From: Clostridiales bacterium
GTDB taxonomy: Bacteria > Bacillota > Clostridia > Oscillospirales > QAMX01
DNA length: 5,003 nucleotides
Assembly (NCBI GenBank): GCA_016285815.1
Contig: JAEERN010000202.1
Span: 1 to 5,003 of the forward strand
Reading direction: 5' to 3'
Part shown: positions 1 through 3,629 of the stretch, one piece after another
Layout of the letters: every line of letters starts with the position of its first letter
Numbering within the stretch: position 1 is the stretch's first letter
Program-made: the position numbers and the translations under genes
Notes under the pieces: model-generated
Told to the model about the DNA's origin: nothing
Seen by the model: the letters and a program-made list of their open reading frames with translations, nothing else
The model's database searches: none

Positions 1-144
1 CGCCTCGGTGGACGCGGCTTCGGTGGTCGTCGCTTCCGTGGAGGCGCCTGTCGTTGCCCCTGTTGGGACCGCCGGCTCGGCGGGGCCGCAGGCGGCCAGC
101 AGCAGGACCGGGATCAGCAGAAGTGCGAGAAGGGATCGCTTCAT
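1..144 (-). CDS. N-terminal fragment of a secreted lipoprotein, function unknown
   Basis: Only the first 48 codons lie in the window; the gene continues beyond the left edge. The ATG at 144-142 has an AAGGAGG ribosome binding site (160-154) nine bases upstream, which fixes the start well. The protein opens with a positively charged MKRS, a hydrophobic stretch at residues 5-18, and a lipobox LAAC with Cys19 as the predicted lipidated residue, so it should be exported by Sec, cleaved by signal peptidase II and anchored to the outer face of the membrane. From residue 20 on it is a low-complexity Ala/Thr/Glu/Pro linker (blocks such as STEA, TTTEA, ASTEA). Any functional domain is outside the window, so it could be a solute-binding protein, a wall enzyme or something else. 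The other lipoprotein here (2125-3123) has the same signal-plus-linker design, but that architecture is too common to prove paralogy. It lies beyond the kinase terminator and has its own -10 element, so it is probably transcribed separately. Confidence 0.85.
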   Translation of the reverse strand, partial: MKRSLLALLLIPVLLLAACGPAEPAVPTGATTGASTEATTTEAASTEA

Positions 145-217
145 GGAAAAGTGCCTCCTTTTTTGAGATCCAGGCGAAAAAAACGCCGCTGCATCAGGCC
201 CGCCCGGGGATGCTTCC

Positions 218-250
218 ATTATACACGATCCTGTCGAAAAAGGGTTACAA
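218..250 (-). promoter_or_regulatory. Probable promoter for the left lipoprotein gene (strong -10, weak -35)
   Basis: Read on the minus strand, a perfect TATAAT lies at 223-218, preceded directly by TG. No good -35 sits at 16-18 bp spacing: the hexamer at 17 bp is AACCCT. TTGTAA at 250-245 is closer to consensus but lies 21 bp away. Transcription would start near 211, giving a 5' leader of about 67 nt before the ATG at 144. A weak -35 beside a perfect -10 is compatible with an activator-dependent promoter, but that is inference. Confidence 0.55.
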
Positions 251-272
251 TTTGTTGCTTTTGGCAAAAACA

Positions 273-317
273 TGCACAAAAATCTGGGGGGGGGGGTGAG
301 CCGTTGGTTTTTGTGCA
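273..317. repeat. 10-bp perfect inverted repeat enclosing an 11-G run
   Basis: The arms TGCACAAAAA (273-282) and TTTTTGTGCA (308-317) are exact reverse complements. They are separated by 25 bases that contain an uninterrupted run of 11 G at 286-296. It lies between the kinase terminator (335-361) and the left lipoprotein promoter (-10 at 218-223), about 50-95 bp upstream of that -10. It could be a regulator binding site upstream of the lipoprotein gene, or a stem-loop. It does not look like a terminator, because the stem is AT-rich at its inner part and no T-tract follows on either strand. Confidence 0.6.
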
Positions 318-334
318 CGGCGTCCACCCCGGTC

Positions 335-361
335 AAAAAAGCCCCGCCGGGCCGGCGGGGC
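335..361 (-). terminator. Rho-independent terminator of the transpeptidase/two-component unit
   Basis: The inverted repeat GCCCCGCCGG (341-350) and CCGGCGGGGC (352-361) is perfect around one central base, giving about 9 bp of all-GC stem with a three-base loop. On the minus strand it is followed directly by six T (340-335). It begins 26 bases after the stop codon of the histidine kinase (388-390) and therefore closes the leftward transcription unit. The opposite strand has no T-tract after the stem, so it is unidirectional. Confidence 0.93.
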
Positions 362-387
362 GGGGATAAGCGGGGCGGAGGGGGGGC

Positions 388-1392
388 TCACACCACGGTC
401 TTGTAAAAGCGAAAGGTGAACAGCGCGCCGCCGTTCCGGGCGTTTTCCGCGGACAGGGTCCCGTTCTGGGCGGCGGCGATCTCCCGCGCCAGCGCCAGAC
501 CGATGCCCACGCTCTCCGGGGCCGCCCCGCGGCCGCGGTAGAACCGCTCGAAGAGCCGCGGCAGATCCTCCGGCGCAAAGCCGGGGCCGGTGTCCCGGAC
601 GGTGAGCTCGGTGAAAAGGGGCGTCTCGCGGGCGGCGACCTCGATGCGGCCGCCGGCGGGCGTGTGCTCGACGGCGTTCCGCAGGACGTTGCCCAGCGCC
701 TCGGCGGTCCAGAACAGGTCGCCGGTCAGCCGTTCGTCCCCCGCGGAGACGTCCAGCGCGACGTTTCTCAGCTCCAGCGGGATGGCCAGCGGCTCGGCGG
801 CGCGGCGCACCAGCTCGGCGGCGGACAGCTCGTCCCGGCGAAAGCGGACCGAGCCCGCGTCCAGACGCGCCAGCCGCAGCAGGGTCTCGACCAGCCAGTT
901 CATGTGGGCGAGCTGGCGCTTCAGGTCGCGGGTCAGAGCCAGGCGCCGCTCGGGGGCCAGGTCGGCCTCGCTCAGCAGCTCGGCGTTGAGAGCAAGCGCC
1001 GTCAGCGGCACGCGAAGCTGGTGGGACAGGTCCGCCGTGGCGGCGGACAGGCGGTCGCGCTCTTCCGTCAGGGCGGCGGCGTTCTCCCGAAGCCGCACCA
1101 CCAGCTTTTTGATCTCGCTTTTCAAGAGAGAGAGCTCGCCCTCGGCGCTGTCCTCCAGCAGGGCGTCTCCGCCGCGGTGCAGGATGCGGTCCAGCTCTTC
1201 GCTGAGACGGGCCATCTCGCGGTACCGGCGGCGGGCGAAGAGCAGGTGCGCCCCGGCGGCGAACAGCCCAAGCCCCGCCGTCAGCGCGCCCGCGGCGGGG
1301 GAAAGGAAAGCCGCGGCGGCGGAAAAGACCGCCGCCGCGGCGAGAAGGACGATCAGCTCCCGCCGGAGAGCGGGGTTTTTCAAAAGCTTCAT
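388..1392 (-). CDS. Two-TM sensor histidine kinase with minimal extracytoplasmic loop
   Basis: 334-residue membrane histidine kinase, partner of the response regulator just upstream. Two hydrophobic helices (about 13-31 and 35-52) are joined by only a few residues, so there is no extracytoplasmic sensor domain and the signal is probably read in or at the membrane, or from a partner protein. Residues 53-118 form a charged, probably coiled-coil linker. The HisKA box DLSHQLRVPL (121-130) carries the phospho-acceptor His124. The ATPase domain shows the N box (Asn235, Asn239), the G1 box DTGPG (267-271), the F box FERFYRG (281-287) and the G2 box GIGLALA (296-302), so it should be an active kinase. 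Unusual: the residue four after His124, normally Thr or Asn and needed for phosphatase activity, is Val128, and the residue after His is Gln, not Glu/Asp. The start follows the regulator stop by two bases (TGA-CC-ATG), with GGTGGA (1404-1399) as a weak ribosome site, which implies translational coupling. The ligand is unknown. Confidence 0.95.
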   Translation of the reverse strand: MKLLKNPALRRELIVLLAAAAVFSAAAAFLSPAAGALTAGLGLFAAGAHLLFARRRYREMARLSEELDRILHRGGDALLEDSAEGELSLLKSEIKKLVVRLRENAAALTEERDRLSAATADLSHQLRVPLTALALNAELLSEADLAPERRLALTRDLKRQLAHMNWLVETLLRLARLDAGSVRFRRDELSAAELVRRAAEPLAIPLELRNVALDVSAGDERLTGDLFWTAEALGNVLRNAVEHTPAGGRIEVAARETPLFTELTVRDTGPGFAPEDLPRLFERFYRGRGAAPESVGIGLALAREIAAAQNGTLSAENARNGGALFTFRFYKTVV

Positions 1393-1394
1393 GG

Positions 1395-2060
1395 TCAGTC
1401 CACCCGGTATCCCAGCCCGCGGACCGTCTTGATGATCTTCGGGTCCGAGGGGTCGTCCTCGATCTTGTCCCGCAGGCGCTTGATATAGACCGTCAGCGTG
1501 TTGTCGTTGACGAAATCTCCGGCCAGATCCCAGATCTCTTCCAGGATCCGCGCGCGGGTCAGCAGCTTGCCCCGGTTGGCGGCGAACATGGTCAAAAGCT
1601 GGTACTCCAGCGGCGAAAGGGAGAGCGGGGCCCCGTTCCGGGAGGCGACGCCCCTTTCCGTGTCCAGCAGGACGCCGCCCAGCCGGACCGCAGCGGGCGC
1701 GCCGCCCCGCCGCCGCAGGACCGAGCGGATCCGCGAGACCAGCTCGCGGGGGCGGAAGGGCTTTGTGATATAGTCGTCCGCGCCCATGTCGAGACAGGAC
1801 ACGACGCTGGCCTCGTCGTCCGCCGCCGTCAGGATGATGACCGGAAGGTCCTGCTCTCGGGCTGCGGCGCAGACGTCCTGCCCCCGGCCGTCGGCCAGAC
1901 GAAGGTCCACCAGCAAAAGGTCCGTCTCGTTTCGGGCGAGGGCGGCCTCGGCGGCCGCCTGGCCCGGCACGGCGGTGACGGAAAAGCCCTCGCCGCGCAG
2001 AAAGTCCGTCAGAGACAGGACGATGGCGCCGCTGTCCTCCACAAGAAGGATCCTGGTCAT
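1395..2060 (-). CDS. OmpR/PhoB-family response regulator
   Basis: 221-residue DNA-binding response regulator, normal length for the family. The N-terminal receiver domain (about 2-118) has the acidic pair Glu8-Asp9, phospho-acceptor Asp52 (in LLVDLRL), Thr78 and Lys100 (in YITKPF), so all the catalytic positions are intact. The C-terminal winged-helix domain (about 124-221) ends in the typical IIKTVRGLGYRVD. After phosphorylation by the adjacent kinase it should dimerise and bind direct repeats in target promoters. I chose the ATG at 2060-2058 because MTRILLVED is the canonical receiver start and AAAGGAG (2077-2071) lies ten bases upstream; the reading frame stays open further upstream, but that sequence has no domain character. 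It lies 64 bases after the transpeptidase stop with no terminator or recognisable promoter between, and two bases before the kinase, so the three genes are probably one operon. The targets are not visible; its own operon and the left lipoprotein gene are candidates. Confidence 0.96.
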   Translation of the reverse strand: MTRILLVEDSGAIVLSLTDFLRGEGFSVTAVPGQAAAEAALARNETDLLLVDLRLADGRGQDVCAAAREQDLPVIILTAADDEASVVSCLDMGADDYITKPFRPRELVSRIRSVLRRRGGAPAAVRLGGVLLDTERGVASRNGAPLSLSPLEYQLLTMFAANRGKLLTRARILEEIWDLAGDFVNDNTLTVYIKRLRDKIEDDPSDPKIIKTVRGLGYRVD

Positions 2061-2081
2061 GGGAGAGACGCTCCTTTCCGG

Positions 2082-2120
2082 CCGGCGCGGGGCCGGACCT
2101 TGTTCTTTTCCGGCGCGGGG
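2082..2120. repeat. 11-bp direct repeat in the transpeptidase-regulator gap
   Basis: CCGGCGCGGGG occurs at 2082-2092 and again at 2110-2120, 28 bp apart start to start, in the 64-bp gap between the transpeptidase stop and the regulator start. The inner copy also forms a small GC hairpin (CCGGC 2082-2086 with GCCGG 2092-2096) just upstream of the regulator ribosome site on the mRNA. It has no T-tract and is not a terminator. In DNA this GC-rich the repeat may be chance; a regulator site or an influence on translation initiation are speculative alternatives. Confidence 0.35.
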
Positions 2121-2124
2121 GACG

Positions 2125-3123
2125 TCATCCGGCGGAGGCGCCGTCCTCCGTTCCCGGCGGGGCGCGCCAGCCCCAGGGGCTGGCCGGGTCCGTGTCCGAC
2201 GGGTCCCACCCGCGGCAGAGCTCGTTTCGCGAGATCTTCGGGATGCCGGGGATCCCCAGCGGGCCGGGGTCTTCGTCCCGGTAGAACTCCACGCCGGCGA
2301 TGTCGTCCTTGCGGTCATAGATCCACTTGGCGTCTGCCAGCATCAGCCGCACGCAGCCCATGGAGGCCGAGGTCCCCAGCTTGTCGAACTCTGCGTATTT
2401 CAGGCTGGACGGGTCCCCGAACCGGGTATAGGGCACCGAGTGGAACAGGATGTCCCCCCGGATCTGCGTGCAGTACCGCCCCCAGACGCCGCCGAGCAGC
2501 GCGCACCATTCGAACTGCGCGGTGTACTGCAGCGAAAAGATCCCGCCCTGGGGCGAGTCCTGCCCGGTGGAGCAGAGCATGGCGCGGACGGGGACAGTGT
2601 GGAAGCCCTCGGCGTCCTTGCCGTAGACCGTCACCACGTTGCGCTCGAGGTTGACCTTGACGTAATAGGCCCTGGGCTCGTCCGCCGCGCCCAGATACGG
2701 GTGATCGGGCCGGTCCCCCGTGGAAGTGTTCACCGGAGGCGACAGGGTCTCGGCCGGCGCGGAGGTCTCGGCCGGGGAGGTCTCCGGCTCAGAGGTCTCC
2801 GGTTCAGAGGTCTCCGGTTCAGAGGTCTCCGGCGCGGAGGTCTCGGCCGGGGAGGTCTCCGGTTCAGAGGTCTCCGGCGCGGAGGTTCCGGCCGGGGAAG
2901 CTTCCGTCGTCGTCCCCGCCGCAGGCCCGGTCGCCGGGTCGGCCGCGGGCGGCGGAAGGGCCGTCGTTCCGGCGGCAGGCAGGGCCGAGGTTTCCGCCGC
3001 GGCGGTCTGGCTCGCGGCAGGGCGGGTCTCCGGGATCAGCGGCTCCGGAGAGACCGCGGCGCAGGAGGCCAGGAAGACGGCGGCCAGCGCCGCCGGCACC
3101 AGCGCCCGAAAAAACGATCGCAA
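2125..3123 (-). CDS. Lipoprotein L,D-transpeptidase (YkuD domain) with ETSEP-repeat linker
   Basis: Predicted membrane-anchored L,D-transpeptidase, a cysteine enzyme that forms 3-3 cross-links in peptidoglycan or attaches proteins to it. I place the start at TTG 3123-3121 (332 residues), nine bases after AGGAGG (3138-3133). A second in-frame TTG at 3129 would be only three bases from that site, and no in-frame ATG or GTG lies between the upstream stop and 3123. The signal peptide ends in the lipobox LASC (lipidated Cys21). A long Ala/Thr/Pro/Glu linker follows to about residue 140, including a tandem ETSEP-type repeat. The YkuD domain (about 153-282) has catalytic His228 in ILFHSVPY and Cys257 in SMGCVRL, with Arg259; Met255 replaces the usual His of SHGC, a variant I recall from clostridial homologues. 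The tail contains GWDPSDTDPASPW (306-318). Four further cysteines (184, 207, 218, 303) could pair. It is the first gene of a unit with the two-component system and has its own promoter at 3165-3193. Confidence 0.92.
   Translation of the reverse strand: MRSFFRALVPAALAAVFLASCAAVSPEPLIPETRPAASQTAAAETSALPAAGTTALPPPAADPATGPAAGTTTEASPAGTSAPETSEPETSPAETSAPETSEPETSEPETSEPETSPAETSAPAETLSPPVNTSTGDRPDHPYLGAADEPRAYYVKVNLERNVVTVYGKDAEGFHTVPVRAMLCSTGQDSPQGGIFSLQYTAQFEWCALLGGVWGRYCTQIRGDILFHSVPYTRFGDPSSLKYAEFDKLGTSASMGCVRLMLADAKWIYDRKDDIAGVEFYRDEDPGPLGIPGIPKISRNELCRGWDPSDTDPASPWGWRAPPGTEDGASAG
2762..2896. repeat. Nine tandem 15-bp units coding the transpeptidase linker
   Basis: Nine 15-bp units of the type GAGGTCTCCGGTTCA run without gaps from 2762. 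By their variable last bases the order is A-B-C-C-D-A-C-D-A'. The block C-D-A at 2807-2851 is repeated at 2852-2896 with only two base changes, both in the last unit, so the array grew at least in part by a 45-bp duplication. On the minus strand each unit encodes five residues (ETSEP, ETSAP or AETSP), extending a flexible acidic Ser/Thr/Pro stalk between the lipid anchor and the catalytic domain. Because 15 is a multiple of 3, copy-number change would alter stalk length without breaking the frame. Confidence 0.93.
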
Positions 3124-3164
3124 AGGCAAGCCCCTCCTCTTTCCACGGCGGAATAGATACAGAA

Positions 3165-3193
3165 ATTATACACCATCCCCCGGATTTTGTAAA
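3165..3193 (-). promoter_or_regulatory. Promoter of the transpeptidase/two-component operon
   Basis: On the minus strand TTTACA (3193-3188) is followed after 17 bp by a perfect TATAAT (3170-3165), a near-consensus housekeeping promoter. Initiation near 3158 leaves a leader of about 35 nt before the TTG start at 3123, with the ribosome site inside it. The quality of the boxes suggests substantial basal expression. The -10 is preceded directly by GTG, as at the left lipoprotein promoter. Confidence 0.85.
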
Positions 3194-3208
3194 GCGCGCG
3201 CCCGCCTC

Positions 3209-3237
3209 TTGACAAAACAGGCGGAACGTGGTACAAT
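3209..3237 (+). promoter_or_regulatory. csoR-copA promoter
   Basis: A consensus TTGACA (3209-3214), a 17-bp spacer and TACAAT (3232-3237) give one mismatch to the housekeeping consensus. The expected start is near 3244, inside the palindrome at 3242-3258, and leaves a leader of about 43 nt before the csoR ATG. The -35 is 15 bp from the -35 of the divergent transpeptidase promoter, so the two polymerase sites lie back to back and may compete. Confidence 0.9.
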
Positions 3238-3241
3238 CAAA

Positions 3242-3258
3242 ATACCCCAATGGGGTAT
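3242..3258. promoter_or_regulatory. Predicted CsoR operator
   Basis: ATACCCC and GGGGTAT are perfect inverted arms of seven bases around AAT. G/C-tract palindromes of the form TACCCC-n-GGGGTA are the known operator type of CsoR copper repressors. The site begins five bases after the -10 and covers the predicted transcription start, the right place for a repressor, and the gene it controls first is the CsoR homologue itself. Assignment rests on pattern and context. Confidence 0.88.
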
Positions 3259-3286
3259 ATAAACGCCAGAGACGGAGGGGATCCTG

Positions 3287-3598
3287 ATGGAAGAGATCTG
3301 TCCGTGCTGCCGGCCCGGCGAGCGAAAGACCCGGCGGGACGAAGCGGAGAAGAAAAAGCTGATCAACCGGCTGGCGCGGATCGAGGGACAGATCCGCGGC
3401 ATGCGCGGCATGCTGGAGCGGGACGCCTACTGCGCGGACGTTTTGACCCAATCCGCTGCGGCGGGGGCGGCGCTGGACGCGTTCAACCGCGAGCTGCTGA
3501 CCAGCCACCTGAACTCCTGCGTCGTGTCGGACATCCGGTCCGGGCGGGAGGGCGCGGTGGACGAGCTGAGCGCCCTGCTGAAAAAGCTGATGCGCTGA
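3287..3598 (+). CDS. csoR: Copper-sensing transcriptional repressor CsoR
   Basis: 103-residue all-helical repressor of the CsoR/RcnR family (DUF156), normal length. It should tetramerise, bind the palindrome at 3242-3258 without copper and release DNA on binding Cu(I). The family core is clear: NRLARIEGQIRGM (27-39), then DAYCADVLTQ with Cys49, then SHLNSC with His74 and Cys78. This Cys-His-Cys set matches the Cu(I) ligands of CsoR and differs from the Ni/Co sensor RcnR, which has His in place of the last Cys. An N-terminal CPCC cluster (Cys5, 7, 8) precedes the core; it may add metal affinity, and similar Cys-rich N-termini occur, as I recall, in clostridial homologues. The ATG at 3287 follows GGAGGGG (3274-3280) by six bases. 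It is 31 bp upstream of copA with no terminator between, so the two form an autoregulated copper-efflux operon. Confidence 0.95.
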   Translation: MEEICPCCRPGERKTRRDEAEKKKLINRLARIEGQIRGMRGMLERDAYCADVLTQSAAAGAALDAFNRELLTSHLNSCVVSDIRSGREGAVDELSALLKKLMR

Positions 3599-3629
3599 AT
3601 CGGGCGCAGAAAGAGGAAAGGACAAAAAG

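Noticed and set aside
173..187. GGCG-A7-CGCC stem-loop in the left lipoprotein leader
   Set aside because: A four-base stem with no T-tract after it is too weak to call a terminator or riboswitch.
590..1488. Two overlapping plus-strand open frames of 274-280 residues opposite the histidine kinase
   Set aside because: Ser/Arg/Ala- or Gln/Gly-rich shadows of a kinase whose conserved boxes are all intact; no ribosome site or motif supports them.
2061..2318. Upstream extension of the response regulator frame by 86 codons
   Set aside because: The extension overlaps the transpeptidase coding end, has Arg/Pro-rich shadow composition, and bypasses a well-placed AAAGGAG and the canonical receiver start MTRILLVED.
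2762..2896. Regular short repeats considered as a CRISPR array
   Set aside because: The 15-bp units are contiguous without spacers and code in frame for a Ser/Thr/Pro/Glu linker.
1786..3156. 456-residue plus-strand open frame opposite the regulator and transpeptidase, with RGLRFRGL-like repeats
   Set aside because: It is the antisense of two confidently identified genes. The repeats mirror the ETSEP array, composition is Arg/Gly-rich as expected from reading GC-rich DNA out of frame, and no domain is recognisable.
2720..3262. Plus-strand frame coding SEVSGSEVSG repeats, suggestive of an elastic or surface protein
   Set aside because: The repeat is the complement of the lipoprotein stalk. 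The frame lacks a signal peptide and runs through the divergent promoters.
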